A stretch of DNA of 33,249 nt from Blastomonas sp. AAP53 (GTDB lineage Bacteria > Pseudomonadota > Alphaproteobacteria > Sphingomonadales > Sphingomonadaceae), in contig NZ_ANFZ01000015.1 in NCBI RefSeq assembly GCF_000331245.1, positions 1-33,249 of the forward strand, read 5' to 3'. A program made the position numbers and the translations under genes. The first letter of the stretch is position 1. The number at the start of each line of letters is the position of its first letter. The notes beneath the pieces were generated by a model. The model was given only the letters and a program-made list of their open reading frames with translations, did not search any database and was not told where the DNA came from. This document shows positions 8,894 to 17,361 of the stretch, piece by piece.

Positions 8894-9589
8894 TTGCGTA
8901 TCCATTTTCTGTTTTTGACGACTGCAACGTTGTTGGCAGGCTGCGCATCGCCTTACGCCAAAATCCCGGTCGGGATGGATGCAATTCCGACGTCCACTGC
9001 GGGCAATTACACCACCCCGCCGCTGGAAGGTTACCGAGTCGGACCATTGGACGAACTTCGGGTTACCGTGTTTCGAGAACCCGAGTTGAGCGCTGACAAT
9101 CTGGTTGTCGATGGCGCCGGAATGATCAGCATGCCCCTGATCGGTGCCATCCCAGCGCATGGCCGGACAGTGACCGAGATCGCGAGCGAGATCCAAGAGC
9201 GTCTGAACGATCGCTATCTTAAGAACGCGCGAGTCACCGTTTCTGTGTCGAAGGCAACGAACTATGTGGTAACGGTTGGCGGCGAAGTAAAATTGCCAGG
9301 AACCTACCAGATTCCTGGTCGCGTCACGCTTGCGCAGGCGCTGGCGATTGGCGGCGGTATTACTCCTTCGGCTCGCCGTGCGGATGTTATCCTGTTCCGT
9401 AAGGTGGATAACACCGATTATGTTGCCAGGTTTGATTTGCGCGATATCTATGCCGCGCGATCACCTGACCCGGAGCTGAAGCCGGGCGACATGGTCATCG
9501 TGGGCACCTCTGCCGCGCAAAATGTATATCGCGATGTTCTCGCGGTCTTGCCAGGTCTTGCTGGTATATTCGTTGCGCTCTCGCAATAA
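8894..9589 (+). CDS. wza: Wza-like polysaccharide export outer membrane lipoprotein
   Basis: This is the outer membrane channel component for capsule/exopolysaccharide export. The TTG-initiated product (231 residues) has a short signal sequence and lipobox LLAGC, with lipidated Cys17. A polysaccharide export domain follows (about 45-118, GYRVGPLDELRVTVF...), then an SLBB domain (about 124-175, VGGEVKLPGTYQI). It is much shorter than E. coli Wza (379 residues). The C-terminal stretch from about residue 209 (NVYRDVLAVLPGLAGIFVAL) could form the amphipathic helix that crosses the outer membrane in Wza; this is inference. wzc follows after 36 nt, so the export pair is co-transcribed. Confidence 0.9.
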   Translation: MRIHFLFLTTATLLAGCASPYAKIPVGMDAIPTSTAGNYTTPPLEGYRVGPLDELRVTVFREPELSADNLVVDGAGMISMPLIGAIPAHGRTVTEIASEIQERLNDRYLKNARVTVSVSKATNYVVTVGGEVKLPGTYQIPGRVTLAQALAIGGGITPSARRADVILFRKVDNTDYVARFDLRDIYAARSPDPELKPGDMVIVGTSAAQNVYRDVLAVLPGLAGIFVALSQ

Positions 9590-9625
9590 AACCAAGTCGT
9601 TTTCGAGTAAAATTGAGATAGCAAC

Positions 9626-11815
9626 ATGCAGCCTGTAAAATTGAACGCTGATGAACTTATGGATCCGGCCGGCGAATCCGATTCTAGTTTAAGTTTCGGC
9701 ATCGACATACATGATGTGGTTGCGGCAATTTATCGCAGCCGATTTGTCATCATTGGCTTGATTGCCGCATCCATTCTGATTGCCATCATTCTCACGCTTT
9801 TCACCACCCGTGAATATCAGGGAGTTGCAATCATCGAGGTTCAGCAGGAGGCCAGCAAGGTTCTCGGGACCGAGGAGGATCGCGAATCGGCGCAGAGCAA
9901 GATCGACGTCGACCGCTTCCTCGACACCCAGATGGAGATCGTGAAGAGCCGCTTGGTCGCCTCCAGTGTCGCTAATGACCTCGGCCTGTTCAGGGGAAGT
10001 TTCCTTGCACAGATGAACATAAGTGAAGAGAATGACAACCAAGTTTATTTGAGTGCCGAACAGGCTCGCCGGGAGCAGGTCATCGAAGCGCTGACGGACA
10101 ATCTGGAAGTCGGTTATACTGGTCAGACTCGCCTTTTGACGATCCGTTTCTATAGTCCCGATCCGGTGTTGTCCGCCAAAGTTGCGAATAGCTACGCGGA
10201 AAACTATATCCGCAGTAATTTGGTCCGCAAATCCGAAAGCTCGTCTTACGCGCTCGAGTTTCTGCAGCAGCAATTGCGCGAAGCGCAGGCACGGCTTGAA
10301 GAATCCGAACAGTCAATGATCACCTATGGTCGCAGGACGCAGATCGTCGATGCGTCGAATGCCGCCGGTGACAGCGCCAACCAAGAGAATAATCAGCCCA
10401 AGTCGCTGATTACCGCGCGTCTGGTAAGTCTGAACAACGCCTATTCGGGTGCTGTCGCAGCGCGCATTCTCGCTGAGCAGCGCTGGCGCCGCCTGTCATC
10501 GATGTCGACACTCAGCCTACCTGAGGTGCTGAGCAACCAGGCGGTTCAGAAGCTGCTGGAAAGCAAGGCCTTGATCGAGGCGGAACTGCGCGAGCAGCAG
10601 AAAATTCGCAAGGACGACTATCCCAGCGTCATCCAAACTCGCGCCCGACTGGACGAAATCAACCGTCAGCTCAATGCGCTAGGCCAAAATATCCGCTCGT
10701 CTGTCGAGAGCGGTTATCAGGTTGCACGCGAACAGGAAAAGCAGCTGAAGAATCAGCTAGACTCACTGAAGTCCGAGACTCTGGCCGAGCAGGGCCAGAG
10801 CGTTCAGCTTTCGATCCTGCGTCGCGAAGCCGATACCAATCGGCAGCAATACGAGGCGCTGCTACGCCGTTACAACCAGCTGAATGCCGAATCGGGCGTT
10901 CAGTCGAACAACCTGGCCGTGGTTGATCGCGCCGTGATCAACCCCATTCCGTCGTCGCCCAAGATCTATCTTAACATCGCGCTGGCGATCCTGATCGGCA
11001 TCATGCTGGCTGCGATCTACATCCTCGCGCAGATCAATCTGTTTGATCGCATCAGAACGCCGTCCGATGTGTCCGATCGCGCCGGATATCCGATGCTCGG
11101 CGCCATCCCCCGCGTGGACAATGTCCTCGAAGAGATGGCCGATCTCAAGTCGGAGGTCAGCGAATCAATCAATTTGGTCAGGACAGCGCTGACGCTGTCC
11201 TCGCAGGGCGGGGCCCCCCGCTCTCTAATGGTGACGAGCGTCCAAGCGTCCGAAGGCAAGTCGAGCAGCGCACTGGCCGTGGCAATCAGTTTTGCGCGCA
11301 TTGGAAAGCGCGTGCTGATGGTCGACCTCGACCTACGTCGTCCGAACGTGCATCGACTCCTAGGATTGACCAACAAGACGGGTGCCAGTTCGGTGTTGTC
11401 GGGTCAGGTGGAGTTGGGCTCAGCCATCCAGGCATCGTCTTACCCAAATATCGACGTGCTTCCTAGCGGCCCGATCCCGCCCAACCCCGTCGACCTGTTC
11501 ATTGGCGATGCGTTCAGCACGATGCTGACCGATGCCCACAAGGTCTACGACATTGTGATGGTCGATGCACCGCCGATGCTGTCGCTGGCTGATGCGGGCG
11601 TTCTATCGGGTAACATCGAACAGACCATTTTCATCATTGAATCAGGCCGCAACAGTCCCAAGGCTGTCCTGCAGGCTATCAGCCGGTTGCTGCGCAACCG
11701 CGGCCAAGTGGTGGGCGTCGTCCTCACAAAGTTCGAACCCAACAAGACTGGCTATGGCTATAGCGGGGACTATACCTATGGCTACAAGTATGAGACATCG
11801 AGCAAATCCACATGA
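9626..11815 (+). CDS. wzc: Wzc-like chain-length regulator and tyrosine autokinase
   Basis: This 729-residue inner membrane protein combines a Wzz-type domain with a cytoplasmic BY-kinase, the usual Wzc layout. Predicted membrane helices are at about 39-59 and 447-470, with a long helical, coiled-coil-prone periplasmic region between them (about 200-430). The kinase shows Walker A SVQASEGKSS (538-547), Walker A' VLMVDLDLRRP (563-573) and Walker B IVMVDAPP (643-650). The C-terminus carries six tyrosines (710, 712, 716, 718, 720, 722), the autophosphorylation cluster typical of these kinases. Cycles of phosphorylation control polymer length and export through the Wza channel. Its stop overlaps the next start in ATGA. 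No cognate phosphatase (Wzb) is seen in the window. Confidence 0.93.
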   Translation: MQPVKLNADELMDPAGESDSSLSFGIDIHDVVAAIYRSRFVIIGLIAASILIAIILTLFTTREYQGVAIIEVQQEASKVLGTEEDRESAQSKIDVDRFLDTQMEIVKSRLVASSVANDLGLFRGSFLAQMNISEENDNQVYLSAEQARREQVIEALTDNLEVGYTGQTRLLTIRFYSPDPVLSAKVANSYAENYIRSNLVRKSESSSYALEFLQQQLREAQARLEESEQSMITYGRRTQIVDASNAAGDSANQENNQPKSLITARLVSLNNAYSGAVAARILAEQRWRRLSSMSTLSLPEVLSNQAVQKLLESKALIEAELREQQKIRKDDYPSVIQTRARLDEINRQLNALGQNIRSSVESGYQVAREQEKQLKNQLDSLKSETLAEQGQSVQLSILRREADTNRQQYEALLRRYNQLNAESGVQSNNLAVVDRAVINPIPSSPKIYLNIALAILIGIMLAAIYILAQINLFDRIRTPSDVSDRAGYPMLGAIPRVDNVLEEMADLKSEVSESINLVRTALTLSSQGGAPRSLMVTSVQASEGKSSSALAVAISFARIGKRVLMVDLDLRRPNVHRLLGLTNKTGASSVLSGQVELGSAIQASSYPNIDVLPSGPIPPNPVDLFIGDAFSTMLTDAHKVYDIVMVDAPPMLSLADAGVLSGNIEQTIFIIESGRNSPKAVLQAISRLLRNRGQVVGVVLTKFEPNKTGYGYSGDYTYGYKYETSSKST

Positions 11816-13032
11816 CAGCTGTTCGTGCCGGCAATCTGTATAATTTATTGGTCACAGGGGCTGCGGCTGCAGTATTCTGTGCGCTGGTGGGTCAGTACGT
11901 TATCCAGAGCAACAATGTGGCACGCTTCAAAGCCAAATCCAGTTCAATGCTGATCAGTGCCGCACAGGTCAAATCACAGTCGGCTCCCCCTCCGGCCAAC
12001 TTGGACAAAGTCCGCGCAGCACTTGCGGCGAAGCCTCTCAACGCCGCCTTGGTGAATGTCGGCATCTACAGCCAGGCTCTGAACCGAGGTGCGCCCTTCC
12101 GCTTGCGCGACGAGGATGTAGCGCTGCTAAAAAGCCTGGGCTGGCGGCACACGCCGACGTTGCAAAACCTGACCGTGGCAGCGATCGAAAGGCAAGACGT
12201 GGGGAATCTGGTCGATATCAGCGACGCTCTTCTCCGCCGGGGCCAGTTGGTGCGCGAAGCGATGCAGTTACTCAATGCAGCCGAGGTCTTCCCCAAGGGT
12301 CGCCAGATCATCCTGCAAAAGCTAGCGCTCGACCCTGTCTGGCGCACGGGCTATCTTAAGGCGACTGAGGATCTGAAGGAGCCGAGACAGGCTGATGCGC
12401 GCGCGAAGCTGTTTGCGATGATCGCCAAGACCCCGGATCCTCCCACTATCGAGGAGATCGGCCCGACACTTAACCTGCTGGTCAGCCAAGGCAAAGCGCC
12501 AGTGGCGTACCAGTTGTGGACAACAAGCCAGAACGTCCGGCCCGCGATGATCCAGGATACAGAATTTGCCGCAGCTTATTCCAAGAATGGTGACGACCAA
12601 ACCACGCTACCCTTCGAGTGGACCTTTTTTTCCGGTTCGGGATTCTGGGCCGAGATCGTCCAGGTCAATCCGAAGCGGCAAGAGCTGATGATCCATTGGG
12701 ATGGCCGGGGGGTTCCGGTGTTTGCCTCGCAGCACCTCTGGCTGCCGAAGGGTATGCGGGCGCTGGTGATGGAAGGACGGGACCTCAATGAGGCCACCCT
12801 CTCGCGATTCGGATTCTCGCTTCGCTGCCCCCAGGGTGATGTCCGCTTGGCCCGGTCGTCTCCGACGCAACCCAACAAGGTCGTCTACACGCTGCCGCAA
12901 GGCATCACCTGCAGATCCCCCGCACTGGTCCTCAACGGGCTTCCCCAGAACTTTTCCCAGAAATTCGACCGATTCAGGGTGTCGGGAGGAGAGGACATCG
13001 TTCTGACCGTTGAATCGATCAAGCTGCAATAA
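11812..13032 (+). CDS. Uncharacterised membrane-anchored protein coupled to wzc
   Basis: I do not recognise a characterised family for this 406-residue product. It starts with one hydrophobic segment (about 12-30), suggesting an inner membrane anchor with the bulk in the periplasm. Residues about 60-240 look all-helical with TPR-like spacing. From about 265 the protein changes to a beta-rich domain opening with PFEWTFFSGSGFWAEI and containing only two cysteines (339 and 367), which could form a disulfide. The ATG overlaps the wzc stop by four bases, so it is likely co-translated with the export kinase. A role in polymer export, length control or binding is therefore a context-based guess. Confidence 0.85.
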   Translation: MTAVRAGNLYNLLVTGAAAAVFCALVGQYVIQSNNVARFKAKSSSMLISAAQVKSQSAPPPANLDKVRAALAAKPLNAALVNVGIYSQALNRGAPFRLRDEDVALLKSLGWRHTPTLQNLTVAAIERQDVGNLVDISDALLRRGQLVREAMQLLNAAEVFPKGRQIILQKLALDPVWRTGYLKATEDLKEPRQADARAKLFAMIAKTPDPPTIEEIGPTLNLLVSQGKAPVAYQLWTTSQNVRPAMIQDTEFAAAYSKNGDDQTTLPFEWTFFSGSGFWAEIVQVNPKRQELMIHWDGRGVPVFASQHLWLPKGMRALVMEGRDLNEATLSRFGFSLRCPQGDVRLARSSPTQPNKVVYTLPQGITCRSPALVLNGLPQNFSQKFDRFRVSGGEDIVLTVESIKLQ

Positions 13033-13060
13033 CGCCCTAAACCGAACACAAGACAATGCG

Positions 13061-13162
13061 ATGAATTCTTCCTATGTAAGCCCACTAAGTCGCCCGGTAT
13101 TTCCTTCCACAACATACCAGCCGATCAACGCAGGTGCTTACATGCAGGATTTATTTGCCTGA
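13061..13162 (+). CDS. Candidate 33-residue small ORF
   Basis: In the 149-base gap before the acyltransferase, an ATG at 13061 opens a 33-codon frame ending in TGA at 13160-13162. The peptide is rich in Ser, Pro and Tyr (MNSSYVSPLSRPVFPSTTYQ then 13 more residues). No clear Shine-Dalgarno precedes it and its codon use is not strongly GC-biased. It may be a chance frame; no function can be given. Confidence 0.25.
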   Translation: MNSSYVSPLSRPVFPSTTYQPINAGAYMQDLFA

Positions 13163-13181
13163 ACTTGGATAGCTTTCAGCA

Positions 13182-13748
13182 ATGCCCTCATTGAACAGGA
13201 TAAAGCAACTCTGGCGTGGCGTTTCGCCTTGGGGAGCTGTGACGGTACACCCCTCCAGCCGGGCCAAACGCTACAGGTTTTTCCTGAACGAGAGTGATGT
13301 CGTCCGGATCGGCGAGCAAAGCGTGATCGAATGCAAGATCATGTCCGATCGTGCAGGGATCGATGTCCAGATCGGCAATCGCACGTTTATAGGAGCCAGT
13401 CTGCTGGTGGCCGCCGAGAAGATCGTCATCGGTAATGACATTCTCATTTCCTGGGGGGTGACGATTGTGGACCACGACAGCCACAACCTCGATTGGGAAT
13501 ACCGCCAGCACGACGTCGTGCAATGGGGCCGGGGCGAAAAGAACTGGGACCATGTCACGATCAGGCCGGTGACCATCTGTGACAAAGTGTGGATCGGCTT
13601 TGGCGCATCGATCCTGAAGGGTATTACCGTTGGGGAAGGTGCTATTGTCGCCGCCAACTCGGTTGTGACCAAGGATGTTGCGCCGTGGACGGTGGTGGCG
13701 GGAAATCCTGCCCGCATCGTTCGGCAACTGAAGAAACCGGGTGAATAG
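13182..13748 (+). CDS. Hexapeptide-repeat acyltransferase (WcaF/Maa-like)
   Basis: This 188-residue protein has the left-handed beta-helix pattern of hexapeptide acyltransferases: repeated [IV]-G-x-x units through the middle (IGNRTFIGASLLVAAEKIVI...) and the C-terminal VWIGFGASILKGITVGEGAI...NSVVTKDV...VAGNPARIV signature. A central insert with DHDSHN provides the likely catalytic His region. Such enzymes usually transfer acetyl from acetyl-CoA to a sugar hydroxyl, here probably on the repeat unit, as WcaF/WcaB do in colanic acid. The acceptor is unknown. The stop overlaps the next gene's GTG by one base, placing it at the head of a tightly coupled four-gene run. Confidence 0.85.
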   Translation: MPSLNRIKQLWRGVSPWGAVTVHPSSRAKRYRFFLNESDVVRIGEQSVIECKIMSDRAGIDVQIGNRTFIGASLLVAAEKIVIGNDILISWGVTIVDHDSHNLDWEYRQHDVVQWGRGEKNWDHVTIRPVTICDKVWIGFGASILKGITVGEGAIVAANSVVTKDVAPWTVVAGNPARIVRQLKKPGE

Positions 13749-14701
13749 TGTTGCAATCTGACTCACAATCTCTTGTCTGGGTTACCGGAGCTGCCGGAGC
13801 AGTCGGCAGCGCCGTGGTGAACCGGCTGATCACCAGCGGCGTTCGCGTCGCCGGTATTGGCCTGAACGAACCCGACTGGACCCCGCCGGCGGAGCTCCAG
13901 TACGTCAGCGATCTCATCCATGGCGAATCGCTGTCCAAGCTGGCAGAGCTGAGCGGCAAGCCCGGCAGCATCATCCATCTGGCCGGCGGCGCGCAGGTAG
14001 GGCCATCCTTTGATGATCCGGCTGGGGATTTTGACAGGACCGTCACGTGCACTGTTAGCCTGCTGAACTGGATGCGGACCCATGCCCCGGACTGCCGCCT
14101 TATCTATGCATCGAGCGCGGCAATCTATGGCACGGCCTGTTCGGGCCCGATTCCCGAAGCCCGGCAACCTGCGCCCATTTCGCCCTATGGATTTCACAAG
14201 ATGTTGGCTGAGCAGGCAATCACCTATTGGGGCAACCAGTTTGGGCTGCGCTGTGCCATTGTACGGCTATTTTCCGTCTATGGCCCGGCGCTGCGCAAGC
14301 AGCTGATCTATGAACTGAGCAAGAAGCTCGATGCCGGTGCCACCCGCCTGACGCTCGGCGGCACGGGCGATGAGATTCGCGACTGGCTATGGATCGACGA
14401 CGCCGCGGCATTGTTGCATCAGGTGATCGCACACTGCTCCACCGACGTTCCCGTGTTCAACGGCGGCACCGGCAGAGCGACAGCACTGCGCGACATCTGC
14501 CATCTGATTGTCGGAGCGCATGGCGGATCAGCAGATGTCGAATTCGATGGACATGTTCGGCAGGGAGATCCCTTCAGCCTGCTCGCCGATGTAACGAACG
14601 CTACCTCCATCGGCTTCACGCCCACGGTTCTGCCCGATGCAGGCATCCTAGCCACCGTGAAGGCCTATCAGGCGAATACCAGACTAGCAGGCCAGCCGTG
14701 A
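13748..14701 (+). CDS. NAD-dependent sugar epimerase/dehydratase (extended SDR)
   Basis: It belongs to the extended SDR family: Rossmann motif GAAGAVG (residues 14-20) and catalytic Tyr147/Lys151 in YGFHK, after ASSAAIYG. It would act on a nucleotide sugar in the cytoplasm. The substrate cannot be named; it resembles neither the Gmd/Fcl pair nor GalE closely. The start is GTG at 13748, sharing a base with the previous TAG; it ends in GTGA overlapping the glycosyltransferase. It may provide a further sugar donor for the same polysaccharide. Confidence 0.85.
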   Translation: MLQSDSQSLVWVTGAAGAVGSAVVNRLITSGVRVAGIGLNEPDWTPPAELQYVSDLIHGESLSKLAELSGKPGSIIHLAGGAQVGPSFDDPAGDFDRTVTCTVSLLNWMRTHAPDCRLIYASSAAIYGTACSGPIPEARQPAPISPYGFHKMLAEQAITYWGNQFGLRCAIVRLFSVYGPALRKQLIYELSKKLDAGATRLTLGGTGDEIRDWLWIDDAAALLHQVIAHCSTDVPVFNGGTGRATALRDICHLIVGAHGGSADVEFDGHVRQGDPFSLLADVTNATSIGFTPTVLPDAGILATVKAYQANTRLAGQP

Positions 14702-15837
14702 AGATTGCCATGCGCCTTAGCGAGCCGGAGAAATGGACCGGCGGGGTCAACTACCTGTTCAACATGGCGCAAGCCGTGCGGCAACATGATGCCAGCACCG
14801 CATTCCAGGTGTTCATTTCCGCGCACAATGTCGCAGGCTATCGAGATCGCGCGACGGCAACCTGTGGCGTTGCGCCAATGGTGCTGGAAGAGACATCCAA
14901 AATCACCGTCGCCAAGGCGCTGGTTGGCATTCACGACCAATCGGTGATCCAGACATTCCGCCAGGCGGGGGTCGACGTCTATTTTGAAGCATCGGGCTAT
15001 ATCGGCCCTTCGCCGGGCGTCCCCGTCATCAGCTGGCTGCCCGACTTTCAGCATCGCCACCTCCCTGGCCTGTTTTCGAAAAAGGCGTGGTGGCTGCGGG
15101 AGGTGCGTTTCCGCAGGATCATCCAGTCGCGCGCGCACATCATGCTGTCGAGCGAGGACGCGTACAACGATCTGCTGAATTTCTACGGCAAACCCCAAGG
15201 CCAAGTGCATGTGGTGCCGTTCGCCGTGCTGCCACCAAAGGGGGCGACCTGGGACAGCGGCGAGCAGGTGCGGATCGAGCTTGGACTGCCTGAACGCTTC
15301 ATTTTTCTGCCCAATCAGTTCTGGTTGCACAAGAACCATGGCCTGATCGTCCACGCACTGGCGCAAATGGGCGATGCCGCTCCTTGCATAGCGGCGTCTG
15401 GCAGCGGCAAGGACGATCGCGCGCCGGGCCATTTCGACCATCTGCTTCAGCGTATCGCAAGCCATGGGCTTGAATCGAAGTTCAGGATTCTGGGTGCGAT
15501 ACCCTTTTCATCGGTGCTGGCGCTGAACGCGCGGGCAGATGCTCTGATCAATCCTTCGCTATTCGAAGGATGGAGCACCACGGTGGAAGAGGCAAAGGCA
15601 CTGGGAACCCCGCTTGTGCTGTCGAACCTTGATGTCCACCGCGAACAGGCTGGCGACAGGGCGCTATACTTCGACCCGCACTCGCCGCAGTCCTGCGCCG
15701 AGGCGCTCGCCCGCGTGGAGCCGCGGCCCCGGTGGCAGCCTGGCGAAACCCTAAAGGATGGGGCCGGAGCGCTGAGTTCCTTCGAGGCGTTTGGCCAGCT
15801 GGCGAGCAATGTCTTTTCTAAAGTGAGGTCGTGCTGA
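14698..15837 (+). CDS. Glycosyltransferase family 4-type
   Basis: It is a GT-B fold glycosyltransferase of about 379 residues. The C-terminal half has the family 1/4 pattern NQFWLHKNHGLIVHAL, then ALINPSLFEGWSTTVEEAKALGTP with the EX7E pair Glu290/Glu298, which contacts the donor nucleotide sugar. I place the start at GTG 14698 (reading MKIAMRLSEPEKWTGGVNYL), in a GTGA overlap with the epimerase stop. The same frame is open further upstream to 14389, but that part is antiparallel in character (Arg-rich) and lies within the epimerase gene. It would add one sugar to the lipid-linked repeat unit on the cytoplasmic side; donor and acceptor are unknown. Confidence 0.88.
   Translation: MKIAMRLSEPEKWTGGVNYLFNMAQAVRQHDASTAFQVFISAHNVAGYRDRATATCGVAPMVLEETSKITVAKALVGIHDQSVIQTFRQAGVDVYFEASGYIGPSPGVPVISWLPDFQHRHLPGLFSKKAWWLREVRFRRIIQSRAHIMLSSEDAYNDLLNFYGKPQGQVHVVPFAVLPPKGATWDSGEQVRIELGLPERFIFLPNQFWLHKNHGLIVHALAQMGDAAPCIAASGSGKDDRAPGHFDHLLQRIASHGLESKFRILGAIPFSSVLALNARADALINPSLFEGWSTTVEEAKALGTPLVLSNLDVHREQAGDRALYFDPHSPQSCAEALARVEPRPRWQPGETLKDGAGALSSFEAFGQLASNVFSKVRSC
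15825..15828 (+). promoter_or_regulatory. Ribosome binding site deciding the start of the second Wzy-like gene
   Basis: GAGG lies 8 bases before the ATG at 15837 but only 2 bases before the alternative GTG at 15831. This favours the ATG. Confidence 0.5.
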
Positions 15838-17258
15838 TGGCGCGCGTCGCAAGTCTGCCCAGAGCGCGGCCGAAGAATTCCCGCAACGGCGAGATTTCGC
15901 TGCCGGTGGTGCTGACCTCTTTCATGCTGACGATCCTGACCGTCGCCCTGCCGGTCGCCAATGGCCTGAGCGACCCGGTGGTCACTATCCTTATGGTGAT
16001 CGCAATGTTCTCGCTGTACCTGACGATGGCGATCTCGATGGTTGACCGCAGATTCGGCCTGCTGGTGCTACTGTTTTGCTTCTACCACATCTTCTTCCTG
16101 CTGGTGCCAGGAATGCTGCATGCGGCCAGGGGATATTTCCCCTTCTATTCTATGAGTTACCCCAATGACGATATCCGCATCGCGATGACTGTCATCGCGA
16201 TTTTCTGCGTCGGATATGCCATCGGCGTGATCGTTTTCCGGCGCGGTGTCAGTCTTGCTAAACTGAAGATTGCTGTCGACAAACGACATTATTCGCGGCC
16301 CCGGATGGGGATCTATGCACTCGCTTTGTCGTTCCTAACGCTCGCGATCGTCGCAGTGAACGGCGTTGAGATGTTCACCCTGCGGCGCATCGACAGCGAA
16401 ATCGAATATGACAGCGCGGCGGTTGCCAGCCAGCTGATCTTCAACTTCGCGCGCATCCCCTCGTTCATCAGCCTTTGCATCTTCATCAGCCTGGTCAAGA
16501 CGCGCCCAAGCATTGCCACAATGGGTGCGCTGGTTTTCAGCCTGGCGACCTTCCTGCTCGTGAACTGGCCAGCATCGATTCCGCGTTACTACCTGTTCGG
16601 CTACATCTTCACGTTCCTGTATGTGATGTTCGATTTCTCGATCGCGATTCGCAAATTCGGGTTTGTCATGTCGCTTTTGGGCGGCCTTCTGATCGTGTTC
16701 CCACTGATCAACTTCCTCGGTCGCGGAGATGTGCGCGATATAACCGCCTTCTCGCCCGTCGAATATTACACCGAGAGCGGCGACTATGACGGTTTCCAGT
16801 CGGTTCTCAATGTCGTGCAGTTAGTAGACCGCGAGGGGGCATCCTTCGGATACCAGTTCCTCGGTGTGCCGCTTTCTCCTGTTCCCCGCAGCTTGTGGCA
16901 GGACAAGCCTCGCCCAACTGGCGAACGCGCTGCCCGTTACGTCGGATACAATTACACCAACATTTCGGCGCCGCTATCGAGCGAAATTTTCGTCGATTTC
17001 TGGTGGTGGGGACTGATCCTGTTTTCGCCGCTGCTGGGTTATGTATCGGCGCGCCTCGACATGAACGCGGTTCAGCGCTTCAAGCAGAACGATGTCTGGT
17101 ACGTGATGATGACGGGGCTGCTGATCGGCTTTGAAACCATTCTTTTGCGAGGATCGCTGATGAGCGCGGCAACACCGATTGCCCTGGCTTTTCTGTTGAT
17201 GTTTTTCGCCGGTGTCATCGGTCGCAGTGGCAGACACATGCCGATGCGCCGCCGCTGA
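15837..17258 (+). CDS. Wzy-like oligosaccharide repeat-unit polymerase (multi-pass)
   Basis: This 473-residue multi-pass membrane protein begins with a basic stretch (ARVASLPRARPKNSR) followed by about ten or more hydrophobic segments. Between helices lie hydrophilic loops, one containing GDYDGFQSVLNVVQLVDREG and GVPLSPVPRSLWQDKPRPTG. This pattern, including the PVPRSLWPxKP-like motif, is seen in O-antigen/EPS polymerases annotated as oligosaccharide repeat-unit polymerase. It differs from the O-antigen ligase-type protein at 7469. The ATG overlaps the glycosyltransferase stop (TGATG). As the more Wzy-like of the two, it may be the true polymerase; this is inference. Confidence 0.75.
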   Translation: MARVASLPRARPKNSRNGEISLPVVLTSFMLTILTVALPVANGLSDPVVTILMVIAMFSLYLTMAISMVDRRFGLLVLLFCFYHIFFLLVPGMLHAARGYFPFYSMSYPNDDIRIAMTVIAIFCVGYAIGVIVFRRGVSLAKLKIAVDKRHYSRPRMGIYALALSFLTLAIVAVNGVEMFTLRRIDSEIEYDSAAVASQLIFNFARIPSFISLCIFISLVKTRPSIATMGALVFSLATFLLVNWPASIPRYYLFGYIFTFLYVMFDFSIAIRKFGFVMSLLGGLLIVFPLINFLGRGDVRDITAFSPVEYYTESGDYDGFQSVLNVVQLVDREGASFGYQFLGVPLSPVPRSLWQDKPRPTGERAARYVGYNYTNISAPLSSEIFVDFWWWGLILFSPLLGYVSARLDMNAVQRFKQNDVWYVMMTGLLIGFETILLRGSLMSAATPIALAFLLMFFAGVIGRSGRHMPMRRR

Positions 17259-17300
17259 ACTTATCAGGGATTGCTGGGTTAAATTTGCTTTTGATTATCG

Positions 17301-17336
17301 TGCGCACAAGTTGCCAGGCGGAGGCGGGTGTGCGCA
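17301..17336 (+). promoter_or_regulatory. Hairpin between the Wzy-like gene and fcl
   Basis: TGCGCACA (17301-17308) and TGTGCGCA (17329-17336) are perfect 8-bp inverted repeats with a 20-base GC-rich loop. It lies in the only sizeable gap (103 bases) in the 13182-19510 run. No T-run follows, so a regulatory stem or partial attenuator is as likely as a terminator. Confidence 0.35.
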
Positions 17337-17361
17337 GACATTGACGGAAATGGAATGAGAC

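Noticed and set aside
14389-14697. 5' extension of the glycosyltransferase frame
   Set aside because: It lies inside the epimerase gene, is Arg/Ser-rich and unlike a GT N-terminus; the GTG at 14698 starts a normal GT-B N-terminus.
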